Source: Stenotrophomonas maltophilia
GTDB lineage: Bacteria > Pseudomonadota > Gammaproteobacteria > Xanthomonadales > Xanthomonadaceae
Length of the DNA: 64,000 nt
Assembly: GCA_900113425.1 (NCBI GenBank)
Contig: FOZF01000001.1
Span: forward strand, 598,358-662,357
Direction: 5' to 3'
Each line of letters opens with the position of its first letter. Within the stretch, counting starts at the first letter, position 1. The notes under the pieces were generated by a model. That model was not told the DNA's origin, did not search any database, and saw only the letters and a program-made list of their open reading frames with translations. Shown one piece after another: positions 34,429 to 46,353 of this stretch. Position numbers and translations under genes: made by a program.

Positions 34429-35157
34429 CTAGCGCGCGCCGGGCGCGAAGCGGGCTACCAGATCCCAGGCGTCGCCGAGGAACACCTGGCGCACCCGGGT
34501 GATGGGCTGTTCGCCCCGCCAGGTCAGGCGTTCGATCACCAGGCAGGCGGTGCCCGGCTTCACGTCCAGCAGGCGGGCGGACGCCGTGTCCGCACCCCAC
34601 GCGCTGATGCGGTGCTGGGCCCGGGTCCAGGACACGTTCTGCAGCAGCCAGCTACCCGGCGCGGTGGTGCTGAAGTCCACCTCCAGCACCTCCGGTACAC
34701 CCACCGGGCTGATCAACCGGTGCTCCAGCGCCAGCGGGCGGCCGTCGGCCAGATGCAGGCAGCGCATCGCCAGCAGCATTTCACTGCCGGCCAGCTCCAC
34801 TTCACCGCCATTGCCGGCGTCGGCCAGGCGCAGGTCACGCTGCAGCAGCCGGTACCCGTACTGGTGGCCACGCGAGCCGACCTCCATCGCGATATCCGGA
34901 ATCTCCAGGGCCACCTGTTCCAGATGCGGTGGCTGCCGGGCAACGAACGAACCGGCCCGGCGACGACGCTCGATCATGCCGCTCTCGGCCAGCGCGGTCA
35001 GCACCTTGTTCACGGTCATCCGCGAGCAGCCGTACTGCTCCATCAGCTCGTGCTCGTAGGGGATGCGGAAACCCGGCGCCCATTCTCCGCTGAGAATGCG
35101 GCTTTCCAGGTCGCTGCGGATGCGCTGGTTGAGCGTGGCGGACTTGCTGGCCTTCAC
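34429..35157 (-). CDS. hutC: Histidine utilisation repressor (GntR family)
   Basis: The 242-aa product has an N-terminal GntR winged helix (residues 5-75, ILSGEWAPGFRIPYEHELMEQYGCSRMTVNKVL) and a UTRA ligand-binding domain (about 95-235). HutC binds hut operators and is released by urocanate. The gene is 27 bp downstream of hutF on the same strand and controls the divergent hutIHGU operon. The stretch at 36581-36599 is its likely operator. Confidence 0.95.
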   Translation of the reverse strand: MKASKSATLNQRIRSDLESRILSGEWAPGFRIPYEHELMEQYGCSRMTVNKVLTALAESGMIERRRRAGSFVARQPPHLEQVALEIPDIAMEVGSRGHQYGYRLLQRDLRLADAGNGGEVELAGSEMLLAMRCLHLADGRPLALEHRLISPVGVPEVLEVDFSTTAPGSWLLQNVSWTRAQHRISAWGADTASARLLDVKPGTACLVIERLTWRGEQPITRVRQVFLGDAWDLVARFAPGAR

Positions 35158-35184
35158 GTGACAGGTCTCGGTAGCGGGAAGCGA

Positions 35185-36555
35185 TCAGCCCAGCACGCCG
35201 CGCAGGGCGGTGGCGAACGCGGTGGTGATCGCCTCGCGCTGGAGGTGGCGGCCTTCGGCCACGCATTGGCGGCCATGGCGCCAGACCGATCGCAGCGCGC
35301 CATTACGTGCGGCGAACACCCAGCTGTCAAGCCATGCGTCATCGCGTCGCGCCTGCAACGCGGGGTGTGCAGCGTCCAGTTCGAGCAGGTCGGCACTCGC
35401 CCCGACCTGCAGGCCGGCGGCCACGCCCAACGCCTGTGCGCCGCCGTGCAGCGCCCTCTCGAACAGGAATCTGCCGCTGCTGCGGCTGGCATCGGCAGCC
35501 AGCACGTTGCGCCCGCGCAGCGACAGGCGTTGACCGTATTCGAGCAGCCTCAGTTCCTCCGCCGCATCGATCAGCACGTTGGAATCGGACCCCACGCCGA
35601 AGCGCCCGCCTTCGCGTGCGAACGCCTGCATCGGGAACAGGCCATCGCCCAGATTGGCTTCAGTGATCGGGCACAGGCCGGCGACGGCCCGGCTGGCGAC
35701 GATGGAGGCGCGCTCCTCATCGGAAATGTGAGTGGCGTGCACCACGCACCAGCGCGCGTCCACCTCGGCGTGCGCATACAGCCACTGCACGGGACGCTGT
35801 CCACTCCACGCCAGGCAGGCGTCGACTTCGCGCACCTGCTCGGCGATGTGGATGTGCACCGGGCCCTCGTTCAACGGCAGCAGTGCGGCCAGTTCATCGC
35901 CGGTGACGGCCCGCAGGCTGTGCGGGGCGATGCCCAGCACCGCATCGGGCAACGCGGCCAGCGCAGCGCGGGCGCCCTCCAGCAACCGTGCAAAACCGTC
36001 CACGTCGTGAATCAGCCGACGCTGGGCCGGGTTCGGTGCCGCACCACCGAAATCGGCGTGGGCATAGAACACCGGCAGCAGGGTCAGGCCGATGCCGGTC
36101 TGTGCCGCGGCCGCGGAAATGCGTGCACTCATCTCGGCACGGTCGGCATAGGGCCGCCCCTCCGCATCGTGGTGCAGGTAATGGAACTCGCCGACACGGG
36201 TGAAGCCGCTTTCCAGCATCTCCATGTACGCCTGGGCAGCGATGGCCTGCACTGCGTCGGGACGCAGGCGGGCGAGGAAGCGGTACATCAGTTCGCGCCA
36301 GCTCCAGAAGCTGTCGCCGTCGCCGCCCCCGATCTCGGTCAAGCCGGCCATGCCGCGCTGGAACGCATGGCTGTGCAGGTTCGGCAGGCCCGGCACCAGG
36401 ATGCCGACCCGGGCATCCCCGTCCTGCGCGGGCTGCCCCACGTCGATCGCGGCAATGCGCCCTGCCTGCACCTGCAGGCGGACATCGCGGGCCCAGCCGT
36501 CGGCGAGCAGCGCGTGGGCAGCATGGAAACAGGACGGGGAACGCGAATCGGACAT
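35185..36555 (-). CDS. hutF: Formimidoylglutamate deiminase
   Basis: The 456-aa product is an amidohydrolase-fold enzyme converting N-formimino-L-glutamate to N-formyl-L-glutamate and ammonia. It shows the metal-binding LVPGLPNLHSHAFQR near the N-terminus, HIHIAEQ in the middle and FGVGSDSN with the catalytic Asp. MSDSRSPS was taken as start; an upstream ATG adds eight residues. Together with HutG it gives the five-step histidine pathway ending in glutamate and formate. It is divergent from hutI. Confidence 0.93.
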   Translation of the reverse strand: MSDSRSPSCFHAAHALLADGWARDVRLQVQAGRIAAIDVGQPAQDGDARVGILVPGLPNLHSHAFQRGMAGLTEIGGGDGDSFWSWRELMYRFLARLRPDAVQAIAAQAYMEMLESGFTRVGEFHYLHHDAEGRPYADRAEMSARISAAAAQTGIGLTLLPVFYAHADFGGAAPNPAQRRLIHDVDGFARLLEGARAALAALPDAVLGIAPHSLRAVTGDELAALLPLNEGPVHIHIAEQVREVDACLAWSGQRPVQWLYAHAEVDARWCVVHATHISDEERASIVASRAVAGLCPITEANLGDGLFPMQAFAREGGRFGVGSDSNVLIDAAEELRLLEYGQRLSLRGRNVLAADASRSSGRFLFERALHGGAQALGVAAGLQVGASADLLELDAAHPALQARRDDAWLDSWVFAARNGALRSVWRHGRQCVAEGRHLQREAITTAFATALRGVLG

Positions 36556-36580
36556 GGCTGGACAACCCGAAATGGACACC

Positions 36581-36599
36581 TATATTGTATAGACATATA
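36581..36599. promoter_or_regulatory. Putative HutC operator between hutF and hutI
   Basis: TATATTGTATAGACATATA is an AT-rich imperfect palindrome, standing out in GC-rich DNA. Its core TGTATAGACA (36586-36595) matches its own reverse complement at eight of ten positions and resembles described HutC sites. It lies in the 67-bp gap between the divergent hutF and hutI genes, so one site can control both units. Confidence 0.7.
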
Positions 36600-36622
36600 A
36601 GCACAGCCGCAGTGTGGATGCC

Positions 36623-37846
36623 ATGCATGTCGATACCCTCTGGTCCAACGTCCATCTGATCACCCTCGACGGTGAGGGCCTGGGTGTCCTCCGTGACGGC
36701 GTGCTGGCCTGCACGGGCGGGCGCATCGTCCACGTCGGCCCAGCCGGCAGCGATGCCCATCTGCAGCCGACCACCCGCATCGACGGCGAAGGCCGCTGGG
36801 TCTCGCCCGGCCTGATCGACTGCCACACCCACCTGGTCTACGCCGGCAACCGCGCCAACGAATTCGAGCAGCGCCTGCAGGGTGTGAGCTATGCCGACAT
36901 CGCCCGCGCGGGCGGCGGCATTGTCTCCACCGTGCGCGCCACCCGCGCCGCGACGCCGGCCCAGCTTGCCGCCGAGAGCCGTCCTCGCCTGCTGGCGATG
37001 CGCGCCGAGGGCGTGACCACGATCGAGATCAAGTCCGGCTACGGCCTGACCCTGGACGACGAGCGCAAGCAGCTGCAGGTCGCACGCGAGCTGGGCCAGG
37101 AGTGCCGGGTGAATGTGGTGCCGACCTTCCTGGGCGCCCATGCGGTTCCCCCGGGCCGCCAGGCGCAGGAGTACATCGACGAGGTCTGCGACGTGATGAT
37201 TCCGGCCATCGCTGCCGAGGGCCTGGCCGAAGCGGTTGATGTGTTCTGCGAGAACATCGCCTTCTCCCCTGCGCAGGCGCGGCAGGTGTTCGACGCCGCA
37301 CGCGCGAACGGACTGGCGGTGAAGATCCATGCCGAGCAGTTGAGCAACCAGCACGGCGCGGAGCTTGCCGCCGGCTTCGGCGCGCTGTCGGCCGATCACA
37401 TCGAACATCTGGATGACGCCGGCATCGCCGCGATGGCGGCGGCCGGCACGGTTGCCGTGCTGCTGCCGGGCGCGTTCTATTTCACCCGCGATACCACCCC
37501 GCCGCCGATTGCCGCACTGCGTGCGGCTGGTGTGCCGCTGGCACTGGCCACCGACAGCAACCCGGGCACCTCGCCGCTGACCAGCCCGCTGCTGGCGATG
37601 AACATGGGCGCGACCCTGTTCCGCCTGACGGTGGACGAGTGCATTGCCGGTTTCACCCGCGAAGCAGCGCGTGCGCTGGGCCATGGCGACCGCATCGGGC
37701 GCCTGGCGGTGGGCATGGACTGCGACCTGGCGATCTGGGACATCGACGCGCCGGCCGACCTGGTCTACCGCATTGGATTCAACCCGCTGCACGCGCGCGT
37801 GGTGCGCGGTCAGCCCGACCTGCCTGCCTCCTGGAGCAACACATGA
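36623..37846 (+). CDS. hutI: Imidazolonepropionase
   Basis: The 407-aa product hydrolyses 4-imidazolone-5-propionate to formiminoglutamate. Visible amidohydrolase motifs are the zinc-binding [28 protein letters not shown] and [12 protein letters not shown]. An in-frame GTG 9 bp upstream is an alternative start. It is the first gene of the hutIHGU operon and its stop overlaps the hutH start (ATGA), indicating coupled translation. Confidence 0.96.
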   Translation: MHVDTLWSNVHLITLDGEGLGVLRDGVLACTGGRIVHVGPAGSDAHLQPTTRIDGEGRWVSPGLIDCHTHLVYAGNRANEFEQRLQGVSYADIARAGGGIVSTVRATRAATPAQLAAESRPRLLAMRAEGVTTIEIKSGYGLTLDDERKQLQVARELGQECRVNVVPTFLGAHAVPPGRQAQEYIDEVCDVMIPAIAAEGLAEAVDVFCENIAFSPAQARQVFDAARANGLAVKIHAEQLSNQHGAELAAGFGALSADHIEHLDDAGIAAMAAAGTVAVLLPGAFYFTRDTTPPPIAALRAAGVPLALATDSNPGTSPLTSPLLAMNMGATLFRLTVDECIAGFTREAARALGHGDRIGRLAVGMDCDLAIWDIDAPADLVYRIGFNPLHARVVRGQPDLPASWSNT

Positions 37847-39384
37847 GCAACACCCTGGTTCTTCGCCCCGGCCATGTCACCCTCGCCCAGTGGCGACAGG
37901 TCTATCGCGGTGCGCCGCTTGCGCTGGATCCGGCGGCGCTGCCGGTGGTACGCGCCAGTGCCGCCGCCGTGGCAGCCATCGTCGCCAAGGGTGCGCCGGT
38001 GTACGGCATCAATACCGGCTTCGGCAAGCTGGCCAGCGTGCGCATCGAGCGCGAGGACCTGGCCACGCTGCAGCGGAACATCGTGCTGTCGCACGCCGCA
38101 GGCGTGGGTGAGCCGATGCCCGCCAGCGTGGTGCGGCTGATGATGGCGTTGAAGCTGGTCAGCCTGGCCCAGGGGGCTTCCGGTGTGCGCGAGGAGACGC
38201 TGCTGCTGCTGGAGGCGATGCTGGTCAGGGGCGTGTTGCCGGTGGTGCCGGCGCAGGGCTCGGTCGGCGCATCGGGTGACCTCGCACCGCTTTCGCACCT
38301 GGCCAGCGTGATGCTGGGCGTGGGCGAAGCCTTCATCGGCGATGAGCGGCTGCCGGCCCGGGACGCACTGGCGCGGGCCGGCCTGCAGCCGGTTGAACTG
38401 GGCGCGAAGGAGGGCCTGGCCCTGCTCAATGGCACCCAGTTCTCCACCGCCTATGCACTGGCCGGCCTGTTCGAGATCGAGACCGTGTTCCAGGCCGCGC
38501 TGGTCACCGGCGCACTGTCGGTGGAAGCGGCGAAGGGATCGGATACGCCGTTCGATCCGCGCATCCATGCCATCCGTGGCCAGCGCGGACAGATCGCCAC
38601 GGCCGCCACGCTGCGTACGCTGATGCAGGACTCGGGCATCCGGGAATCGCATCGCGACAACGACGTGCGCGTGCAGGATCCGTATTGTCTGCGCTGCCAG
38701 CCGCAGGTGATGGGTGCGGCACTGGACATCCTGCGCCAGGCCGCTACCACGCTGGAAATCGAAGCCAACGGCGTGTCCGACAATCCGCTGGTGTTCACCG
38801 ATACCGGAGAGGCGCTGTCCGGCGGCAACTTCCACGCCGAGCCGGTGGCCTTCGCGGCCGACATGCTGGCGATGGCGGTGTGCGAGATCGGCTCGATCAG
38901 CGAACGCCGCCTGGCCATGCTGGTGGATCCGGCACTGTCCGGCCTGCCCGCTTTCCTGACCCCGCGCCCCGGCCTGAACTCCGGCTTCATGATTCCGCAG
39001 GTGACCGCCGCCGCGCTGGTGTCCGAGAACAAGCAGCGGGCCTATCCGGCCAGTGTGGATTCGATCCCGACCTCGGCCAACCAGGAAGACCACGTGTCCA
39101 TGGCCGCACACGGTGCGCGCCGGCTGATGCAGATGGCCGAGAACGCGGCCAATGTGATCGGCATCGAACTGCTGGCCGCCGCGCAGGGCTGTGACTTCCA
39201 CGCGCCGCTGCGCTCCAGCGCTGCACTGGAGAACGTGCGCGCCACCCTGCGCGCGCAGGTGCCGACCCTGCAGGACGACCGCTACTTCCACCCGGACATG
39301 GTGGTTGCCACCTCGCTCGTGCGCAGCGGCGCGCTGGCACGGGGCCTGGAAGCTGTCCTGCCGACCGTGGAGCCGCAGGCATGA
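37843..39384 (+). CDS. hutH: Histidine ammonia-lyase
   Basis: The 513-aa product deaminates histidine to urocanate, the first step of the pathway. It contains [14 protein letters not shown], whose Ala-Ser-Gly forms the MIO cofactor, and the [11 protein letters not shown] active-site segment. Family length is normal. It overlaps hutI at the 5' end and hutG at the 3' end by ATGA, so all four genes on this strand form a tightly packed operon under HutC control. Confidence 0.97.
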   Translation: MSNTLVLRPGHVTLAQWRQVYRGAPLALDPAALPVVRASAAAVAAIVAKGAPVYGINTGFGKLASVRIEREDLATLQRNIVLSHAAGVGEPMPASVVRLMMALKLVSLAQGASGVREETLLLLEAMLVRGVLPVVPAQGSVGASGDLAPLSHLASVMLGVGEAFIGDERLPARDALARAGLQPVELGAKEGLALLNGTQFSTAYALAGLFEIETVFQAALVTGALSVEAAKGSDTPFDPRIHAIRGQRGQIATAATLRTLMQDSGIRESHRDNDVRVQDPYCLRCQPQVMGAALDILRQAATTLEIEANGVSDNPLVFTDTGEALSGGNFHAEPVAFAADMLAMAVCEIGSISERRLAMLVDPALSGLPAFLTPRPGLNSGFMIPQVTAAALVSENKQRAYPASVDSIPTSANQEDHVSMAAHGARRLMQMAENAANVIGIELLAAAQGCDFHAPLRSSAALENVRATLRAQVPTLQDDRYFHPDMVVATSLVRSGALARGLEAVLPTVEPQA

Positions 39385-40231
39385 ATGCCCACCCCGACTG
39401 GCTGACGGTGCACGAGGGCGATGCCCCGCTGATCGTCAGCTTCCCGCATACCGGCAGCGAACTGCCGCACGACCTGATCGGCGACTATCACTCGCCGTGG
39501 CTGGCGCGTCGCGACGCCGACTGGTGGGTGCACGAACTGTACGACTTCGCACGCGGCATGGGCGCCACCACCGTGCGGTCGGCGATCTCGCGTTCGGTGA
39601 TCGATCTCAACCGCGATCCCAGCGGGGTATCGCTGTACCCGGGCCAGAACACCACCGGCCTGTGCCCGTTGACCACCTTCGACAACCAGCCGCTGTACCA
39701 CGCCGGGCGCGAGCCGGACGAAGCGGAGATCGCGCGCCGTCGGGACACCTATTTCGCGCCTTACCACGACGCGCTGGCCGCGCAGATCGCGCGGCTGCGC
39801 GCCCGTCACGGCACGGTGGTGGTGTATGACGCGCACTCGATCCGCTCGCACATTCCGCACCTGTTCGACGGTGAACTGCCGCAGTTCAATCTCGGCACCG
39901 CCGGTCCGTCCGGCGCACCGGATACCTCCTGCGACAACGCACTGAGCGATGTGGTGGAGAACCTGCTGAAGATCAGCGGCATGAGCCAGGTACGCAACGG
40001 CCGCTTCAAGGGCGGCTGGATCACCCGTCACTACAGCAACGTGACCGGCGGCGTGCACAGCCTGCAGATGGAGCTGGCCTGCCGCGGCTACATGCACGAA
40101 CCCCTGCCGGACCAGGTGGACGAGCACAGCTGGCCCACCCCGCTCGACCCCGACCACGCCGCACCGCTGCGCCACACCCTGGCGCAGGTGCTCAATGCCT
40201 GCCTTGAATTTGCTACGAACCGGAGCGCCGC

Positions 40232-40235
<4 letters not shown>
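39381..40235 (+). CDS. hutG: N-formylglutamate deformylase
   Basis: The 284-aa product cleaves N-formylglutamate to glutamate and formate, the last step. It begins with the family pattern [14 protein letters not shown] and has [13 protein letters not shown], the metal/active-site region of N-formylglutamate amidohydrolases, and [15 protein letters not shown]. It belongs to the amidohydrolase type, not the formiminoglutamase (arginase-like) type, which fits the presence of HutF. Its ends overlap hutH and hutU by ATGA. Confidence 0.95.
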
Positions 40236-41899
<1,664 letters not shown>

Positions 41900-41914
41900 T
41901 CGTGACCCAGGTGT

Positions 41915-41977
41915 CGCCGGGCATGGCCCGGTGCTACCGGTGGCGGTACCTGCGACGCCGGGCATAGCCCGGCGCCA
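41915..41977. repeat. Two SMAG-type units after hutU
   Basis: Units at 41915-41938 and 41956-41977 carry the CGCCGGGCAT(G/A)GCCCGG core in the same orientation. They differ from the canonical unit by one or two bases, and the second lacks the TACC end. Confidence 0.75.
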
Positions 41978-42039
41978 TGCGCTTGACCCCGCCCCTGCTG
42001 CTGACCAAGATGCGCCATCGCCACTGACGGATCATCGCG

Positions 42040-43473
42040 ATGTACCGCGCCCTTGCCGCGCTCTTCTGTGCCGTGACCGTTGCCCTGCCTGCTCTGGCGC
42101 GCGATGTCCCCGATGATCTTCCGACCCGGCTGGATGCGCAGTTGCAGGCCAACCGCGAGCGCTACGGCATCGCCGGCCAGGCGGTGCTGGTCGCGCGCAA
42201 CGGCACGATCCTCTACCAGGGAGCCAGCGGCGAGCGTGATCCGGCCACCCACGCACCGGCCGCCGTCGATTCCATCTTCGCCGCGCAGTCGATGGCCAAG
42301 CTGTTCACCAGCGTGCTGGTGATGCAGCTGGTCGATGAGGGCAAGGTGGACCTGGATGCACCCGCCAGCCGCTATGTGCCGGAACTCCCCTCGGCATGGC
42401 AGGCGATCCGTGTGCGCGATTTCCTCAACCACAGCTCCGGTATCGCCGAGTACTACGAGCGGCTGGACAACCGCTGGGTGAGCAAGGGCTATCCCGGCAT
42501 GGCACCGGATCTGGCAGCTGCGCTGAAGGTCGCCGGTGCGGCACCGATGCAGTTCGCTGCCGGAAGCCGCGTGCAGTACACGCAGGCCAACTATCTGGTG
42601 TTGACCGCCTTGCTGGAAACGCATTACGGCAAGCCCTACCCGGCGATCGCCCGCGAACGCATCCTGCAGCCGTTGAAGATGGCCAGCACCTCGTGGGGTG
42701 TCGCCAGCGTGCCAGCCCAGCGCGCGGCCGTGCCGTACATCGGCAAGGATGGCCAGCTCCAGCCGGCCAACGAAGACCCGTGGCCGGACTACGGCTGGGG
42801 CCATGCCGATCTGCAGACCAGCGTGGGCGACATGAACCGCTTCCTGCAGGCGCTGGCCACCGGCAAGCTGCTGCGTACGGCAACACTGGAAAAGCTCTGG
42901 CAGCCGCAGAGGCTGACCGATGGCCGCAGCAATTTCTTCTCCACCGGCTGGGATACCACGCGCAGCGATGGCTACACCCAGGTCGGTCACGATGGTGGCA
43001 CCCGCGTGCGTGCGCGGCTGGCGTACAAAGACACCCTGTCCAGCGGCTACTGGCTGTTTGTGTACTTCACCAACGGCAGCGCCCGCAACGTCTGGTCGAG
43101 CACCCTGGTGGAGAGCACGATGGCCGTCGCCGCACCGGATGCGTTTCCGCACGCAGCGCTGTCCGAACGCCTGATTGCCTATGCGTTGGACGATGACGCA
43201 GGGGCGGCGCAGGCCATGCGGGCGTGGTTGCGCGAGGACCACCGCATCACCAGTAGCGAACTGGAACGTGCAATCAACAGCGATGGCTATGGCATCCGCG
43301 AGAGCCTGGGCGCGCGCAGGGCGTTGAAGGTATTCGCACTCAACACCGAGCTGTATCCGCGGTCGGCCAACGCCTGGGACAGTCTGGCCGAATGCCATGC
43401 CGCGCTGGGCGAGAAGGAAGCGGCTGATCGGCTGTACGCGAAGGCCAAGGCGCTGGCCAAGCCCTCACCGTAA
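42040..43473 (+). CDS. Beta-lactamase-fold serine hydrolase
   Basis: The 477-aa product has a signal peptide (cleavage near ALPALA-RD) and a class C beta-lactamase/D,D-peptidase domain of about 330 residues. The catalytic SxxK is SMAK in FAAQSMAKLFTSV. The second motif reads YTQ in VQYTQANYLV where YxN is usual, and the third reads HDGG. The C-terminal 110 residues are helical with a TPR-like unit (AWDSLAECHAALGEKEAADRLYAKAKAL). It is likely a periplasmic esterase or peptidase rather than an antibiotic-resistance enzyme. It stands alone. Confidence 0.85.
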   Translation: MYRALAALFCAVTVALPALARDVPDDLPTRLDAQLQANRERYGIAGQAVLVARNGTILYQGASGERDPATHAPAAVDSIFAAQSMAKLFTSVLVMQLVDEGKVDLDAPASRYVPELPSAWQAIRVRDFLNHSSGIAEYYERLDNRWVSKGYPGMAPDLAAALKVAGAAPMQFAAGSRVQYTQANYLVLTALLETHYGKPYPAIARERILQPLKMASTSWGVASVPAQRAAVPYIGKDGQLQPANEDPWPDYGWGHADLQTSVGDMNRFLQALATGKLLRTATLEKLWQPQRLTDGRSNFFSTGWDTTRSDGYTQVGHDGGTRVRARLAYKDTLSSGYWLFVYFTNGSARNVWSSTLVESTMAVAAPDAFPHAALSERLIAYALDDDAGAAQAMRAWLREDHRITSSELERAINSDGYGIRESLGARRALKVFALNTELYPRSANAWDSLAECHAALGEKEAADRLYAKAKALAKPSP

Positions 43474-43481
43474 ACACTGCT

Positions 43482-43569
43482 GTAGCGCCGAGCCCATGCT
43501 CGGCTGCTCTTCGTTGCGATTGGAGAAAACCCGCGCTGCGCGCATGGCCGAGCGTGGGCTCGGCTCTAC
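43482..43569. repeat. SMAG-like variant units, inverted pair
   Basis: GTAGCGCCGAGCCCATGCTC at 43482 and an inverted relative at 43547-43569 (reverse complement GTAGAGCCGAGCCCACGCTC) share the GTAG head and a GCCGAGC/GCTCGGC stem instead of GCCGGGC/GCCCGGC. They represent another subfamily of the same REP-like elements. They lie between the serine hydrolase and receptor genes. Confidence 0.7.
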
Positions 43570-43665
43570 GGGGACACTGAAGGCGGCCATACGCGGCCGA
43601 TGGGTGACGTAGCGCGCGCGACCTGTTAACTTGCGCGCCACTTTCGTGGTTTACAGCATTCCCGC

Positions 43666-45774
43666 ATGTCGCTCGCGCCGTACCGCCCTACCCCGTCGCT
43701 GCTGTTCCTGGCCGTCTCCTTTGGCTTGGCCTCGACCGCCCAGGCCGCCCCGCAGGCCACCACCCTTGATGCCGTGCAGGTCACTGCGGCCGATGCCAGC
43801 GCACAGGCACGCGAAGCGCTGAAGCGCGTGCCCGGCGCCAGCAACGTCATCGACGTGGCCAAGGCCGACAGCCGACTGGCCAGCAGCGCCGATGTGCTGG
43901 CCTTCCAGCCGGGCATCAGCGCCCAGTCGCCCGGCAACGAAGGCACCAAGGTCTCGATCCGTGGCTCGGGCATCAATCGCGGCCCGGGCGCACATGCCTC
44001 GGGCATCGCCGTATCGATCGACGGCCTGCCGTTGACCGGCCCCGGCGGCACGCCCTACGAACTGCTGGAACCGCTGTGGCTGTCGCGGGTGGAGGTGCTG
44101 CGCGGCGCCAACGGCTTCGAGCGCGGCGCGCTGGCACTCGGTGGCGCCATCGACTACACCAGCCGCAGCGGCCGCGATTCGGCCGGAGTGCAGCTGCACT
44201 ACGAAGCGGGCAGCCGTGGCTACCAGAAACGCGGCATCAGCTGGGGCGGCGTCAACGGCGATCTCGATTACTTCCTGGCTTATACCGATACCGAGTTCGA
44301 TGGCTACCAGCGCCATGCCCGCGGCGACGGCAAGGGCGCGATGGCCAACCTCGGCTGGCAGATCACCCCAAACCTGCAGACGCGCTTTTTCATACGCTAC
44401 CGCGAGACCCACCATGAGACGCCCGGGCGCCTGACCCGCGCGCAGGTCCGCAACGATCCGCGCGCGGCCAATCCAGCCAATCTCGCCATCGATGCACGCC
44501 GCCCGCAGCCGGGCAGCACCTGGGTGGGCAATGTCACGACCCTGCAGATCGATGACGATGCCTCGCTGCAGGCCGGGGTGGTCTATCACACGTATCCGAT
44601 GGACTTGAACGAGAGCCTGTACCGCCAGCAGCTGGACTACGCCAACCTCAATGCCACGCTGGACTACCGCCGTCGCCACCTGTTGTTCGGGCGTGACAGC
44701 GAAACCACCCTGGGCCTGCGCGTCACCCACGATCTGGACGCCGATGTGCGCGAATCGCTGCGCTTGGCCAGCAACGGCTACGCCGCCGGCACGCGCACGC
44801 GCGATTTCCGCCACCACGGCACCGACAGCACGCTGCACGTCAGCAACGCACTCGCGTTGAGCGAGCGCCTGCGCATGCAGACCGGGCTGGCATTGATCAA
44901 CACCCGCCGCGATGTGCAGGTAACCTGGCCGAGCAGTGGCGGCCGCCTGCGCAACCAGCACTGGGACTACGCGCCGCGGCTGGGCTTCACCTGGCAGCAC
45001 AGCGCGCAGACACAGTGGTTCGGCAACCTCAGCCGCTCGGTGGAAGCTCCCCACCCGTGGTCGATGATCTGGGGTTCCAACCAGTACTTCGGGCCGGGCA
45101 ACGGCCCGTCCAGCGGCCGCCAGCGCGCGCCGGTACCGATGCAGAACCAGACCGCCACCACGCTGGAACTGGGTGCACGCGGCGATGCCGTGCTGGGCCG
45201 CTGGGAGCTGACGGGCTACTACGCGCACGTGAACCACGAGCTGCTGACTGTCGAGCTGCAACCGCTACCCAACCTGTTCATCGCCGAGAACAACGCCAGC
45301 CCGACCGTGCACCGTGGCATCGAAGCCGGTCTGGACAGCACCCTGTGGCAGGCCGCACCGGGCCGCCTGTCACTGCGGCAGGCCTACACCTTCAGCGACT
45401 TCCGCTATCGACACGACGCCCGGTTCGACCGCAACCGCCTGCCGGGTCTGCCCCGCCACGCCTACCAGGGCGAACTGCGTTTCGATCATGCCTCCGGCCT
45501 GTATGCGGCGCTCAGTACCGAGTACGCCTCGCGGATCGCCGTGGACTACGCCAACAGCTACTGGGCCGACAGCCACGTGATCTTCGGCAGCCGCATGGGC
45601 TACGACGCCCCCTCGGGTCGCTGGCAGGCGTGGGCGGAAGTGCGCAACCTCGGTGATCGCCATTACGCGGCCACCGTGACCCCGGGCTATGACGATGCCG
45701 GCAAGGATGTCGCCCGCTCCACGCCCGGCGAAGGCCGGGGCATCTATGCGGGCGTGCGCTGGCGTTTCGATTGA
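43666..45774 (+). CDS. TonB-dependent outer-membrane receptor
   Basis: The 702-aa product has a signal peptide ending AQA, a TonB-box-like LDAVQVTA, a plug domain (about residues 50-165 with SIRGSGINRGPG and LLEPLWLSRVEVLRGANGFERGALALGGAI) and a beta-barrel ending in GIYAGVRWRF with terminal Phe-Asp. It should import a siderophore or another scarce nutrient using TonB. No transport or regulatory partner is adjacent, so the substrate cannot be told. Two TonB-type genes lie 17 kb away. Confidence 0.9.
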   Translation: MSLAPYRPTPSLLFLAVSFGLASTAQAAPQATTLDAVQVTAADASAQAREALKRVPGASNVIDVAKADSRLASSADVLAFQPGISAQSPGNEGTKVSIRGSGINRGPGAHASGIAVSIDGLPLTGPGGTPYELLEPLWLSRVEVLRGANGFERGALALGGAIDYTSRSGRDSAGVQLHYEAGSRGYQKRGISWGGVNGDLDYFLAYTDTEFDGYQRHARGDGKGAMANLGWQITPNLQTRFFIRYRETHHETPGRLTRAQVRNDPRAANPANLAIDARRPQPGSTWVGNVTTLQIDDDASLQAGVVYHTYPMDLNESLYRQQLDYANLNATLDYRRRHLLFGRDSETTLGLRVTHDLDADVRESLRLASNGYAAGTRTRDFRHHGTDSTLHVSNALALSERLRMQTGLALINTRRDVQVTWPSSGGRLRNQHWDYAPRLGFTWQHSAQTQWFGNLSRSVEAPHPWSMIWGSNQYFGPGNGPSSGRQRAPVPMQNQTATTLELGARGDAVLGRWELTGYYAHVNHELLTVELQPLPNLFIAENNASPTVHRGIEAGLDSTLWQAAPGRLSLRQAYTFSDFRYRHDARFDRNRLPGLPRHAYQGELRFDHASGLYAALSTEYASRIAVDYANSYWADSHVIFGSRMGYDAPSGRWQAWAEVRNLGDRHYAATVTPGYDDAGKDVARSTPGEGRGIYAGVRWRFD

Positions 45775-45928
45775 TCGCCTCAGGCGGTGCCGGGTGTGAT
45801 CCGGCACTGTCGATTCAGCCACTTCGACGACGTACCCGGCAGCGTCCCGCCGTGCGAACCATCGCTGGCGTGAGCTGCCGCGTGCGCTTGTGCTTGTCAG
45901 CGCGCGGGCGCCGAAACGCCTGGCTGCA

Positions 45929-46309
45929 TCACTCAGGCCGCGCCTTGGTCACCGCTTCGATACGATGGCCATCGGGGTCGACCACGAACGCCGCGTAGTA
46001 GAAGTCACCGTAATCGGGGCGCAGGCCGGGCGCACCGTTGTCAGCGCCGCCGTTGGCCATGGCGGCTGCGTGGAAGGCATCCACGGCCGCTGCCGAGTGG
46101 GCGGCAAACGCTACGTGGAAACCGGGACCCGGCGCCGCGGCGTCATCACGCAGCTTCAGGCACAGCGTGTCCTCATCATCGACCACCCCATAACCGATCG
46201 CGGTCTCGTCCTCGAAGACCCGGCGAAACCCAAGCGTGGCAAGTGCGGCATCGTAAAAGCGGCCTGCGGCATCGAGGTCACGGACGCCGAGGGAGAGGTG
46301 GTGCAACAT
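45929..46309 (-). CDS. VOC-family (glyoxalase-like) protein
   Basis: The 126-aa product has the beta-alpha-beta-beta-beta repeats of the vicinal oxygen chelate fold: MLHHLSLGVRDLDAAGRFYDAALATLGF with the first metal His, and FYYAAFVVDPDGHRIEAV at the end. Such proteins are lyases, dioxygenases or binding proteins; the substrate is unknown. ATG at 46309 was chosen over an upstream GTG because AAGGA lies 7 nt before it. It lies downstream of a TetR gene on the same strand. Confidence 0.88.
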   Translation of the reverse strand: MLHHLSLGVRDLDAAGRFYDAALATLGFRRVFEDETAIGYGVVDDEDTLCLKLRDDAAAPGPGFHVAFAAHSAAAVDAFHAAAMANGGADNGAPGLRPDYGDFYYAAFVVDPDGHRIEAVTKARPE

Positions 46310-46353
46310 GGGGACGTCCTTGCCGGGCACGCAGCAGCGCGTTCGCGTTGATT

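Noticed and set aside
35894..37792. 632-codon open frame antisense to hutI
   Set aside because: Shadow frame; hutI has complete amidohydrolase motifs and operon context.
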